Shown piece after piece: positions 1-7,079 of a DNA stretch of 26,787 nucleotides. The notes under the pieces were generated by a model, which had not been told where the DNA came from, ran no database searches, and worked only from the letters and a program-made list of their open reading frames with translations. The stretch's first letter is position 1. Every line of letters starts with the position of its first letter. The position numbers were made by a program, and so were the translations under genes. Source of the DNA: Floccifex sp051873555 (GTDB lineage Bacteria > Bacillota_I > Bacilli_A > Erysipelotrichales > Erysipelotrichaceae); the NCBI RefSeq assembly GCF_051873555.1, contig NZ_JBJEEY010000162.1, positions 1-26,787 of the forward strand, in the 5' to 3' direction.

Positions 1-2
1 AT

Positions 3-209
3 GGCAGTGGAAGTAATCAGAAGTACAGTTTTTCCGGTAAAAGAACAAAGAGGGGTTTGTACAGATCGGCTGAGGGGATACTTATCAATGCGGATGTGAA
101 TGGAGCAGCCAATATTCTTAGAAAAGCGGGATATGACACATCAAATGTAAAGCTATCCGGACTGCTGAATCCGAAAATCATCCGATTTGCAGATCTGAAC
201 AGTAAGTAA
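3..209 (+). CDS. tnpB: TnpB (IS200/IS605-type OrfB) RNA-guided nuclease, C-terminal fragment cut by the window edge
   Basis: An open frame runs from the window edge to a TAA at 207-209 and gives about 68 residues. It contains RGLYRSAEG, then INADVNGAANILRK, the usual end of OrfB/TnpB proteins. The Asp in NADVNGAAN fits the third RuvC catalytic acid of the family. TnpB is known as an RNA-guided DNA endonuclease that uses an RNA from the element's right end. The zinc-finger cysteines and the other two RuvC acids would lie before the window, so whether the gene is intact cannot be judged. No tnpA is visible. Downstream DNA to about 420 has hairpins expected of a right end. Family call is strong; activity is unknown. 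Confidence 0.85.
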   Translation, partial: GSGSNQKYSFSGKRTKRGLYRSAEGILINADVNGAANILRKAGYDTSNVKLSGLLNPKIIRFADLNSK

Positions 210-443
210 CTGTGTAAAAACAGTAGAGGTCGAGTGAACCGGCCATTGTGGAAACAGTACATGGAATATGTATATGCCTGCATAAATCAAAATCCCTGCG
301 GTAGTACAAAAGAGTACATCACAAGGATACCTTATCTGAACTATGTATCAGGTAGGGTAGTTCATAAAATCCGTATATGTATAGTAATTGATGTCCTGAG
401 AAATTTGAATTTCCATTATTTATCTCCTTTTTGTTTATTATAT
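210..443 (+). mobile_element. Probable right end of the IS200/IS605-type element, with guide-RNA (omega RNA) hairpins
   Basis: This 230-nt gap after tnpB has no convincing gene; a 73-codon frame at 234-455 has no ribosome site. It holds short dyads: TGAACTA (337-343) with TAGTTCA (358-364) around a 14-nt loop, CTGT/ACAG just after the stop, and GAAATT-TG-AATTTC at 400-413. Known elements of this type carry a subterminal hairpin here, and the tnpB 3' end plus this stretch usually makes the guide RNA. The exact element end cannot be placed without a related copy or an empty site. Confidence 0.45.
337..364 (+). repeat. Inverted repeat (7-bp arms, 14-nt loop) in the tnpB right end
   Basis: TGAACTA at 337-343 is matched perfectly by TAGTTCA at 358-364. 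It is a candidate for the subterminal hairpin recognised in IS200/IS605 transposition, or for a stem of the guide RNA. Confidence 0.45.
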
Positions 444-444
444 C

Positions 445-471
445 AAAAAAAATAAGCATCAAAGGATGCTT
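445..471 (-). terminator. Intrinsic terminator of trpS
   Basis: On the minus strand a 7-bp stem AAGCATC/GATGCTT (454-460 with 465-471, 4-nt loop) is followed by eight T (445-452). The stem overlaps the trpS stop codon at 470-472. Confidence 0.85.
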
Positions 472-1453
472 AAATTGTAAATCCAACTTTTTTATAGACT
501 TTACGGATTTTTTTATTCGCAATGGCATTAGCTTTTTGAGCGCCTTGTGCTAATATTTCATCAATTTTACCACAGGAAATAATGTCATTGTATTTGGCTT
601 GTAAATTGGTTAAGAAATCAGAAACTGTTTGAGCGATTTCTTTTTTTAATTCACCATAACCTTTTCCTTGATATCGAGATACAATGCTTTCAATGGATTC
701 ATTTGTTAATACCGATTGAATTGTTAGTAAGTTAGCAAGTCCAGGTTGATTTTCTGGATCGTATTGAATAATTCCAATAGAGTCCGTAACAGCCGACATA
801 ATTTTTTTATAAGCCACTTTTGGATCATCTAATAAATCAATGGTTCCTTTTGGATCGGTAACTGATTTCGACATTTTTTTAGTTGGATCTTGTAAAGAAT
901 TTATTTTTTGTCCGACTGTACTTGTCAAAGGCTTAGGAATTTTAAATGTAGGAGAATAACGATTGTTGAATCGTTCCGCTAAGTCTCTTGTTAATTCAAC
1001 ATGCTGTGTCTGATCTTTTCCAACAGGAACATAATCCGCATCATATAAAATAATGTCACCAGCCATTAATGGAGGATATGTAAACAATCCAGCTGTAATT
1101 CCACTTTCTCCTTTAGCGGTTTTATCTTTATATTGCGTCATTCGTTGTAATTCACCTACATAGGATGTACAAGTCATAACCCATCCTAATTTTGCATGTG
1201 CATCGACATCACTTTGTAAAAATAGAGTCGTTTTTTCGGGATCTAGTCCACAGGCTAAATAAAGAGCAATTAAATCTTTTGTGTTTTTTCGTAATTCTTT
1301 GGCTTCAATTGGAACAGTGATCGCATGTAAATTGGCTATAAAAATAAATAATTCATATTCTTCCTGGTATTTAATGAATTGAGAAATGGCTCCGATATAG
1401 TTTCCAAGATGCAATCGACCGGTTGGCTTGATTCCACTTACCATTCGTTCCAT
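470..1453 (-). CDS. trpS: Tryptophan--tRNA ligase (TrpRS)
   Basis: This class I aminoacyl-tRNA synthetase of 327 residues, the normal length for bacterial TrpRS, charges tRNA-Trp with tryptophan using ATP in the cytoplasm. The HIGH-type signature is HLGN at residues 15-18, after SGIKPTGRLHLG. KMSKS is at 193-197. The stretch VPVGKDQTQHVELTRDLAERFN at 142-163 is typical of TrpRS. The start ATG is preceded by AAGGAGGG (1459-1466) at good spacing. The gene is monocistronic, with a terminator right after the stop. The leader between the putative -10 and the start is only about 20 nt, so no T-box is present. Confidence 0.97.
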   Translation of the reverse strand: MERMVSGIKPTGRLHLGNYIGAISQFIKYQEEYELFIFIANLHAITVPIEAKELRKNTKDLIALYLACGLDPEKTTLFLQSDVDAHAKLGWVMTCTSYVGELQRMTQYKDKTAKGESGITAGLFTYPPLMAGDIILYDADYVPVGKDQTQHVELTRDLAERFNNRYSPTFKIPKPLTSTVGQKINSLQDPTKKMSKSVTDPKGTIDLLDDPKVAYKKIMSAVTDSIGIIQYDPENQPGLANLLTIQSVLTNESIESIVSRYQGKGYGELKKEIAQTVSDFLTNLQAKYNDIISCGKIDEILAQGAQKANAIANKKIRKVYKKVGFTI

Positions 1454-1474
1454 ATTATCCCTCCTTATCTTTTG

Positions 1475-1483
1475 ATTATATCA
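1475..1483 (-). promoter_or_regulatory. Extended -10 promoter element of trpS
   Basis: On the minus strand the sequence TGATATAAT (TGn plus a perfect -10) sits about 21 nt before the start codon. A second perfect TATAAT lies at 1483-1488. No good -35 is seen; an extended -10 does not need one. Confidence 0.5.
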
Positions 1484-1514
1484 TTATAATGTGTATTCGA
1501 AAAGAAAATAATAT

Positions 1515-1543
1515 TGACATGAATAGAAAAGAATGATAGGATT
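1515..1543 (+). promoter_or_regulatory. Predicted promoter of spx
   Basis: TTGACA at 1515-1520, a 17-bp spacer, then TAGGAT at 1538-1543. The predicted start lies about 40 nt before the chosen GTG start of spx. Confidence 0.6.
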
Positions 1544-1592
1544 AGCATGCAGAGAGGAAGAGTGCTAAAAAGATTGGAAAGGAGTGTTAGAT

Positions 1593-2030
1593 GTGATTAT
1601 TCTATATACATCTCCGGGATGTGCAAGTTGTCGAAAGGCTAAGCAGTGGTTAAAAGACAACAACATTGAGTTCGTTGAAAAAAATTTATTTACTTCCATT
1701 TTAAATAAAGATGAAATTAAATATATTCTTTCGCGTTGTCCAAATGGTACGGAAGACATTATTTCTGTTCGTTCAAAAGCTTTCATGGCATTGAAAAAAG
1801 ATATTAATGATTTTTCAATCAATGAATTGGTTGAACTCATTCAGAAGAATCCTTCCATTTTAAAGCGTCCGATCATGATTTCAAAACAGAATCTTGTCGT
1901 TGGATATGATTCGGATGAAATCACTTCCATGATGCCTGTTGAACTAAGAAATATTATTTCTAATTCTTGTAGTGATGAATGTACGAGTTTTGAATTATGT
2001 GGAAAAGTTCGTAGTGAAGCACGTGCTTAA
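1593..2030 (+). CDS. spx: Spx family transcriptional regulator (ArsC-like, redox-sensing)
   Basis: A 145-residue protein of the Spx/ArsC fold. Spx binds the RNA polymerase alpha C-terminal domain and reprograms transcription under thiol stress. Start: a GTG at 1593 puts AGGAG (1580-1584) at 8 nt; the upstream GTG at 1584 overlaps that site and is rejected. With this start the redox pair is C10-x-x-C13, the same numbering as Bacillus subtilis Spx. G52, R60, K62 and R92, which matter in that protein for polymerase or DNA contact, also fall at the same numbers. The body is colinear with the 131-residue B. subtilis protein, but the C-terminus is about 14 residues longer and carries C126, C130 and C136. 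The gene has its own promoter and terminator. An arsenate reductase role is unlikely given the match to Spx. Confidence 0.92.
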   Translation: MIILYTSPGCASCRKAKQWLKDNNIEFVEKNLFTSILNKDEIKYILSRCPNGTEDIISVRSKAFMALKKDINDFSINELVELIQKNPSILKRPIMISKQNLVVGYDSDEITSMMPVELRNIISNSCSDECTSFELCGKVRSEARA

Positions 2031-2059
2031 TAGCCTGGAAACAGGCTATTATTTTTTTT
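2029..2059 (+). terminator. Intrinsic terminator of spx
   Basis: A perfect 9-bp stem AATAGCCTG/CAGGCTATT (2029-2037 with 2042-2050) with a GAAA tetraloop is followed by a run of T at 2052-2059. Confidence 0.92.
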
Positions 2060-2067
2060 ATTAAAAA

Positions 2068-2082
2068 AAGAAAACGTTTACA
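2068..2082 (+). promoter_or_regulatory. cre-like box (CcpA catabolite control) upstream of ppdK
   Basis: The 15-mer AAGAAAACGTTTACA fits the cre consensus WTGNAANCGNWNNCW with one mismatch, at the T. It lies just upstream of the predicted -35 for ppdK. It matches closely the box at 8168-8182, including the same mismatch. Confidence 0.55.
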
Positions 2083-2088
2083 ATCACA

Positions 2089-2117
2089 TTGATGATGTTC
2101 ATTTTTAATGATATATT
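2089..2117 (+). promoter_or_regulatory. Predicted promoter of ppdK
   Basis: TTGATG at 2089-2094, a 17-bp spacer, TATATT at 2112-2117. The ppdK start is at 2147, about 23 nt after the predicted transcription start. Confidence 0.45.
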
Positions 2118-2146
2118 TAAAGAAGAAAAGATACAAGGAGGAAGTT

Positions 2147-4774
2147 ATGTCTAAAAAATATGTATATCTCTTTAGTGAGGGAAATGCATCCATGCGCGAA
2201 TTGTTAGGAGGAAAAGGAGCCAACTTGGCGGAAATGACAAATATTGGTTTGCCAGTTCCACAAGGTTTTACAATCACGACAGAAGCTTGTACACAATATT
2301 ATGAAGATGGAAAAATCAATGATGATATTGTTGCACAAATTGAAGAAGGCATTGTGAAAATGGAAGAAATCACTGGAAAGAAATTTGGTGATTTAGAAAA
2401 TCCTTTATTGGTTTCTGTTCGTTCAGGGGCTCGTGCCAGCATGCCTGGAATGATGGACACAATTCTTAACTTAGGATTAAATGAAGAAGTCGTTGAAGTT
2501 ATTGCCAAGAAAACTGGAAATGAAAGATGGGCTAGAGACTGTTATCGTCGTTTCATTCAAATGTATTCTGATGTTGTAATGGAAGTTGGGAAAAAATATT
2601 TTGAAGTTTTAATTGATAAAATGAAAGAAGAACGCGGAGTTACTCAAGACATTGATTTAACAGCTGCGGATTTAAAAGACTTAGCGAATCAATTTAAAGC
2701 GGAATATAAAGCAAAAATTGGGGTTGATTTCCCAGATGATCCAAAAGAACAATTATATGGAGCTATCAAGGCTGTTTTCCGTTCTTGGGATAATCCACGT
2801 GCTAACGTATATCGTCGTGACAACGATATTCCTTTCTCTTGGGGAACAGCTGTTAACGTACAGGAAATGGCTTTTGGTAACTGGTCAGATGAATCAGGTA
2901 CTGGTGTAGCCTTTACACGTGATCCAGCTACGGGTGAAAAGAAATTAATGGGTGAATTCTTAATTAATGCCCAGGGAGAAGATGTTGTAGCTGGTGTTCG
3001 TACACCTCAACCTATTTCTGCTTTAAAAGATGTAATGCCTGAAGTTTATGATCAATTTGAAAAGGTATGTAACATTCTGGAAAATCATTATCATGATATG
3101 CAGGATATGGAATTTACAATTCAAGATCGTAAATTATATATGTTACAAACTCGTAATGGAAAACGTACAGCCCAGGCTGCTTTAAAAGTGGCTTGTGATT
3201 TAGTCGATGAAGGTATGATTACGCCAAAAGATGCTGTTTTAATGATTGATCCTCGTAATTTAGATACTTTATTACATCCTACTTTTGATCAAAAAGCATT
3301 AAAAGAAGCACCTGTTTTATCGAAAGCTTTAGGAGCAAGTCCAGGAGCTGCTTGTGGTAAGATTGTATTTACTGCTGAAGATGCAAAAGCATGGGCAGCT
3401 CGTGGCGAAAAAGTTGTTTTAGTTCGTTTGGAAACTTCACCAGAAGATATTGAAGGAATGAAATCTGCACAAGGTATCTTAACAGTACGTGGTGGTATGA
3501 CTTCTCATGCGGCTGTAGTGGCTCGTGGAATGGGGACTTGCTGTGTATCTGGATGTGGTGATATTTCAATGGATGAAGAAAATAAATGCTTTACTTTAAA
3601 AGGTAAACTCTATAAAGAAGGCGATCCAATTTCTATAGATGGATCCACTGGAAATATTTATGACGGTATTATTCCAACTGTAGATGCGACAATTGGTGGT
3701 GAATTTGGACGTATCATGGCATGGGCTGATGAATATCGTACAATGAAAGTTCGTACAAATGCTGATACACCTAAAGATGCAGCAAAAGCCATTGAATTAG
3801 GAGCACAGGGAATTGGTTTATGTCGTACAGAACATATGTTCTTTGAAGCCGATCGAATTGCTGCTTTCCGTGAAATGATTTGTGCGGATACTTTGGAAGA
3901 AAGAGAAGTGGCATTAAATAAAATTTTACCAATGCAGCAACATGACTTTGAAGAATTGTATAAAGCATGTAATGGATATCCAGTAACAATTCGTTTCTTG
4001 GATCCACCTCTACATGAATTTGTCCCAACAGAGGAAGAAGACATTGCTTTATTGGCACAATCCCAAGGAAAATCCGTTGAACAAATTAAAGCTATTATCG
4101 ACAGCTTACATGAATTCAACCCAATGATGGGTCATCGTGGACTTCGTTTAGCCGTTACGTATCCAGAAATTGCCAAGATGCAAACACGTGCCGTTATTCG
4201 TGCTGCCATTGAAGTCAATAAAGAAAATCCAGATTTGAATGTGGTTCCTGAAATCATGATTCCATTAGCTGGGGATTCAAAAGAATTAAAATATGTAAAA
4301 GATATTGTAATCGCAACAGCAGATGAAGAAATTGAAAAAGCTGGTGTTGCATTAAAATATGAAGTCGGAACAATGATTGAAATTCCTCGTGCAGCTTTAA
4401 CAGCTGATGAAATTGCTCAACAAGCGGATTTCTTCTGTTTCGGTACAAACGATTTAACACAAATGACATATGGATTCTCAAGAGACGACGCAGGTAAGTT
4501 CTTAACTTCTTATTATGATCGTAAAATCTTTGAACAAGATCCATTTGCGAAATTAGATCAAATTGGTGTTGGTAAATTGATGAAGATTGCGATTCAATTA
4601 GGAAAAGAAAGCAATCCAAATCTTCACTTAGGAATTTGTGGAGAACACGGTGGAGACCCTGCTTCTATTGAATTCTGTAATGAAATCGGATTGGATTATG
4701 TATCTTGTTCACCTTATCGTGTACCAATCGCAAGATTAGCTGCTGCACAAGCTTCCATCAAACAAAGTAAATAA
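2147..4774 (+). CDS. ppdK: Pyruvate, phosphate dikinase
   Basis: Interconverts pyruvate, ATP and phosphate with phosphoenolpyruvate, AMP and pyrophosphate. In fermenting anaerobes it can serve glycolysis or gluconeogenesis. The protein has 875 residues, the usual length. Order: N-terminal ATP-grasp nucleotide domain, then the swivelling phosphohistidine domain with GGMTSHAAVVARG (catalytic His454), then the C-terminal PEP/pyruvate barrel with GICGEHGG (catalytic Cys831). These numbers agree with the well-studied Clostridium symbiosum enzyme (His455, Cys831). ATG at 2147 has AGGAGG directly upstream; the ATG at 2108 would fall at the promoter's -10 and is rejected. The gene stands alone, with a cre-like box upstream and a strong terminator after it. 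Codons and motifs look fully intact. Confidence 0.97.
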   Translation: MSKKYVYLFSEGNASMRELLGGKGANLAEMTNIGLPVPQGFTITTEACTQYYEDGKINDDIVAQIEEGIVKMEEITGKKFGDLENPLLVSVRSGARASMPGMMDTILNLGLNEEVVEVIAKKTGNERWARDCYRRFIQMYSDVVMEVGKKYFEVLIDKMKEERGVTQDIDLTAADLKDLANQFKAEYKAKIGVDFPDDPKEQLYGAIKAVFRSWDNPRANVYRRDNDIPFSWGTAVNVQEMAFGNWSDESGTGVAFTRDPATGEKKLMGEFLINAQGEDVVAGVRTPQPISALKDVMPEVYDQFEKVCNILENHYHDMQDMEFTIQDRKLYMLQTRNGKRTAQAALKVACDLVDEGMITPKDAVLMIDPRNLDTLLHPTFDQKALKEAPVLSKALGASPGAACGKIVFTAEDAKAWAARGEKVVLVRLETSPEDIEGMKSAQGILTVRGGMTSHAAVVARGMGTCCVSGCGDISMDEENKCFTLKGKLYKEGDPISIDGSTGNIYDGIIPTVDATIGGEFGRIMAWADEYRTMKVRTNADTPKDAAKAIELGAQGIGLCRTEHMFFEADRIAAFREMICADTLEEREVALNKILPMQQHDFEELYKACNGYPVTIRFLDPPLHEFVPTEEEDIALLAQSQGKSVEQIKAIIDSLHEFNPMMGHRGLRLAVTYPEIAKMQTRAVIRAAIEVNKENPDLNVVPEIMIPLAGDSKELKYVKDIVIATADEEIEKAGVALKYEVGTMIEIPRAALTADEIAQQADFFCFGTNDLTQMTYGFSRDDAGKFLTSYYDRKIFEQDPFAKLDQIGVGKLMKIAIQLGKESNPNLHLGICGEHGGDPASIEFCNEIGLDYVSCSPYRVPIARLAAAQASIKQSK

Positions 4775-4780
4775 AATATA

Positions 4781-4808
4781 AATCCGGGAATTTCTTCCCG
4801 GATTATTT
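4781..4808. terminator. Shared convergent terminator, ppdK and the YczE-like gene
   Basis: A perfect 10-bp stem AATCCGGGAA/TTCCCGGATT (4781-4790 with 4795-4804) with a TTTC loop. The plus side is followed by ATTTTAT. On the minus strand the flank reads TATATTTTAT, and the minus gene's stop lies in the stem at 4803-4805. Confidence 0.8.
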
Positions 4809-5402
4809 TATGGTTGAAAATATATATGACCACCCTTGTATCAATCGACCAATACAAATACTAGATACAATCGTACCAATTCCAATTCCTATAATTTTTC
4901 CTTCAAAAATTATAGAAAGAATAATACTAATTAGTAGTAAACTTATATCAAATCCATTTTTCACATTACAAAATGGAACTCTATAAACTTCAGAAATTGT
5001 TTTGACAATACCATCTCCTGGATTTAATATTAGATTTGTAATCGTTGTACAATAAACGCCAAATGAAATACAAAGTAAAGCAAAGATTAATAAAAGAAAT
5101 GGATAATTGAATTCGATAGATTGAAATAAAAATGAATAGAAATCGGTTAAGAATCCAAATACAATAGATAAAGGAATCTCTAAAAGAAATTCTTTTTTTA
5201 TTTTCTTACAAAGTATGCTTTGAATCAAAATAAAGAATAAATACCAGATAATAGATGATAAACCAAACGAAATTGAAAAAATAATAGAGCATACATAAAT
5301 GATACTTGATAAAGCTGCGACTCCAAGTTCTGTTTTTAAATTTAAAACAATTCCAATGGCTAAGATATTTAAACCAAATAAATATAGAATATACTTTTTC
5401 AT
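4803..5402 (-). CDS. YczE/YyaS/YitT-family integral membrane protein
   Basis: A 199-residue, very hydrophobic protein with five or six predicted membrane segments, for example residues 4-20, 30-60, 75-92, 100-125 and 155-190. The pattern LxxxLGVAALSS near residue 25-32 and NPGDGIVKTISE near 128-140 recall the YczE/YitT group, whose function is not well defined. It is divergent from the LysR gene at 5486, a common pairing that suggests LysR control of this gene. No ribosome binding site is visible: a perfect TATAAT at 5409-5414 ends 6 nt before the ATG, so translation may start at the very 5' end of the mRNA. It shares a terminator with ppdK. Confidence 0.7.
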   Translation of the reverse strand: MKKYILYLFGLNILAIGIVLNLKTELGVAALSSIIYVCSIIFSISFGLSSIIWYLFFILIQSILCKKIKKEFLLEIPLSIVFGFLTDFYSFLFQSIEFNYPFLLLIFALLCISFGVYCTTITNLILNPGDGIVKTISEVYRVPFCNVKNGFDISLLLISIILSIIFEGKIIGIGIGTIVSSICIGRLIQGWSYIFSTIK

Positions 5403-5408
5403 ACAATC

Positions 5409-5414
5409 ATTATA
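5409..5414 (-). promoter_or_regulatory. -10 hexamer placed 6 nt before the ATG (leaderless candidate)
   Basis: Minus-strand TATAAT ends 6 nt before the start codon at 5402, which predicts transcription starting on or next to the A of ATG. There is no Shine-Dalgarno sequence in the gap. Confidence 0.5.
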
Positions 5415-5424
5415 AATTTTTATT

Positions 5425-5452
5425 AATAATTTTCTAATATGAATAAATTATT
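5425..5452. promoter_or_regulatory. AT-rich dyad between the divergent YczE-like and LysR genes
   Basis: AATAATTT (5425-5432) and AAATTATT (5445-5452) form a perfect 8-bp inverted repeat around 12 bp. Its place between divergent promoters suits a LysR-type operator, but the DNA is so AT-rich that chance is possible. Confidence 0.35.
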
Positions 5453-5485
5453 TTATAATAATATAAAGTTATAAAAGGAGTCTTT

Positions 5486-6316
5486 ATGAATTTAAATCAA
5501 TTGAATTGTTTTCTTAAAGTGGCTGAGAATTTAAGTTTTACCAAGGCAGCAGAACAACTGTATATTTCTCAAACCGCCGTAACCAATCATATAAAAAATC
5601 TAGAAAATGAAATTGGGTTTCTTTTATTTGAACGAAATAAAAAAAGGGTTGAATTAACAAAGGAAGGATTTCGATTTCTTTCTGAAGTATATAAATTAAA
5701 GAATAGTATGGATTCTATACTAAAGGTAGTTGATCAAATTCAAAAAGGGGAAACAAATAGTATTCGGTTAGGGTATATCAAAGGCATTGAAAATGATATT
5801 TTAATTCATCTATTAGGTGATTTTTATCAAAAAGAAGAAGTTGAGTTTCAATTATTACTGGGAAATCAATTGTCTTTAAAAAAATTGTTAGAAAGAAATG
5901 AAGTCGATGGTATTTTTTCGTATAATCCTGATTTTAGTGATGATTATCATTCTATTTTGCTTAAATCTTATCCTTTTTATTTAGCTGTTAGTGAAAAGGA
6001 TTCTTTATCAAGTAAAGAATGTATTTCTTATCGGGAATGTATTAATAAAACAAATGTATCATTTGATAGTACTATCAATCAGGAAAATCCAGATTTGATT
6101 CAAACTTTATTACATGTAGCCATTCATTCTTGTAGTGCCATTGTGCCTTCATTTGCGATTCATTATACAGACTATACAAAATATATAAAATTTATTCCAA
6201 TTGTGGATTGTCTGCAAACATTTGATATTTATTTTGTTTATAATGAATATCAAAAAAATTCTTTATTTATACATTTTTTGAAACAAATAGAACATTTTAA
6301 GGAGAAATCAAAATGA
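5486..6316 (+). CDS. LysR-family transcriptional regulator
   Basis: A 276-residue protein. Residues 1-60 form the LysR winged helix-turn-helix: MNLNQLNCFLKVAENLSF, then TKAAEQLYISQTAVTNHIKNLE and the wing LLFERNKKRVELTKEG. The rest is a periplasmic-binding-protein-like effector domain, somewhat shorter and less conserved than average. AAAGGAG lies 5 nt before the ATG. It diverges from the YczE-like gene, so autoregulation plus control of that gene is the usual model. Its TGA overlaps the next ATG (ATGA), so it is translationally coupled to the DUF2238-type membrane gene. Effector unknown. Confidence 0.93.
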   Translation: MNLNQLNCFLKVAENLSFTKAAEQLYISQTAVTNHIKNLENEIGFLLFERNKKRVELTKEGFRFLSEVYKLKNSMDSILKVVDQIQKGETNSIRLGYIKGIENDILIHLLGDFYQKEEVEFQLLLGNQLSLKKLLERNEVDGIFSYNPDFSDDYHSILLKSYPFYLAVSEKDSLSSKECISYRECINKTNVSFDSTINQENPDLIQTLLHVAIHSCSAIVPSFAIHYTDYTKYIKFIPIVDCLQTFDIYFVYNEYQKNSLFIHFLKQIEHFKEKSK

Positions 6317-6948
6317 ATTTTAAAAAATTATTTCATTTAGAAATTGTAATTTATATTGTTTTCTGGATCCTTGGATTCTATCGAAACATTATTATTCAGA
6401 ATATTGAAGGCATTGGAATGGGATTTGTTGCCATTTTTACACCATTGATTATTCCTATATTATTTAAAATATTTCATTTTCAACCTTTTTATGAAATTTA
6501 TTCTATAAATATAGCTTTTGTGTTTTTTGCGTCTTTAATTGGAAGTTGTTTTCAAGGCTATAAAGTCCCTTATTTTGATAAAGTCGTACACTTTTGTTCA
6601 GGATTATTTGCGACATGTCTTGCGATGATGTTGTTTTATAAAATAAAGGAAACAAATTATGTCAAAGATAAACAAGACTATAAAATCTTTTTATTATTTA
6701 TCAATGCTATAAATTGCAGTATTGCCGTAATTTGGGAATTCTTTGAATTTGCGATGCTGGTTTTCTTTAACAACGATTGCATTAGAAATCATGCTACAGG
6801 TGTTTATGATTCCATGACAGATATGTTATGTGCTTTTATTGCCGGACTATGTTTAACATATTCTGTTATTCGGTATTATAAAAGAGGAAAATCAAATTTC
6901 TTTATACGAACTTGTAATACATTTTATGAATTGAATATTCGAAAATAA
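6313..6948 (+). CDS. YjdF/DUF2238-like membrane protein
   Basis: A 211-residue integral membrane protein with about six membrane segments. Conserved acidic/histidine spots match the YjdF (DUF2238) group as I know it: FDKVVHFCSG near residue 88, IWEFFEF near 140, and GVYDSMTDM near 160-170. No biochemical role is established for that group. It overlaps the LysR stop by 4 nt (ATGA), so it is in the same transcript. No separate promoter is seen. The family call rests on motif memory, not a search. Confidence 0.6.
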   Translation: MNFKKLFHLEIVIYIVFWILGFYRNIIIQNIEGIGMGFVAIFTPLIIPILFKIFHFQPFYEIYSINIAFVFFASLIGSCFQGYKVPYFDKVVHFCSGLFATCLAMMLFYKIKETNYVKDKQDYKIFLLFINAINCSIAVIWEFFEFAMLVFFNNDCIRNHATGVYDSMTDMLCAFIAGLCLTYSVIRYYKRGKSNFFIRTCNTFYELNIRK

Positions 6949-6987
6949 AATATAGCTAGATTAGTGGAACAAAAAAATTTGGATAGC

Positions 6988-7019
6988 CCAAAAAGATTAG
7001 GATGCTTTGGTTTTTTTTT
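6988..7019 (+). terminator. Weak terminator after the LysR-YjdF pair
   Basis: CCAAA (6988-6992) can pair with TTTGG (7006-7010), followed by nine T at 7011-7019. The stem is only 5 bp and the loop is 13 nt. It also contains GGATGCTTT, the 3' arm seen in other terminators of this window. Confidence 0.4.
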
Positions 7020-7028
7020 ATAAATACT

Positions 7029-7057
7029 TTGTCTGTCAAAATAATTTTGTGTATATT
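7029..7057 (+). promoter_or_regulatory. Predicted promoter of the unrecognised membrane protein gene
   Basis: TTGTCT at 7029-7034, a 17-bp spacer, TATATT at 7052-7057. It places transcription near 7064, which supports the start codon at 7080 over earlier ATGs at 7002 and 7062. Confidence 0.5.
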
Positions 7058-7079
7058 TTATATGAAAGAGAGAAGAAGT

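Noticed and set aside
234..455. A 73-codon frame after tnpB
   Set aside because: No ribosome site, no family resemblance, and it lies across the element's hairpin region.
1454..1583. A T-box leader before trpS
   Set aside because: The -10 lies about 20 nt before the start codon, leaving no room for a T-box, and no T-box sequence was seen.
3658..4119. A 153-codon frame antisense to ppdK
   Set aside because: Shadow of the dikinase coding frame; no ribosome site or recognisable domain.
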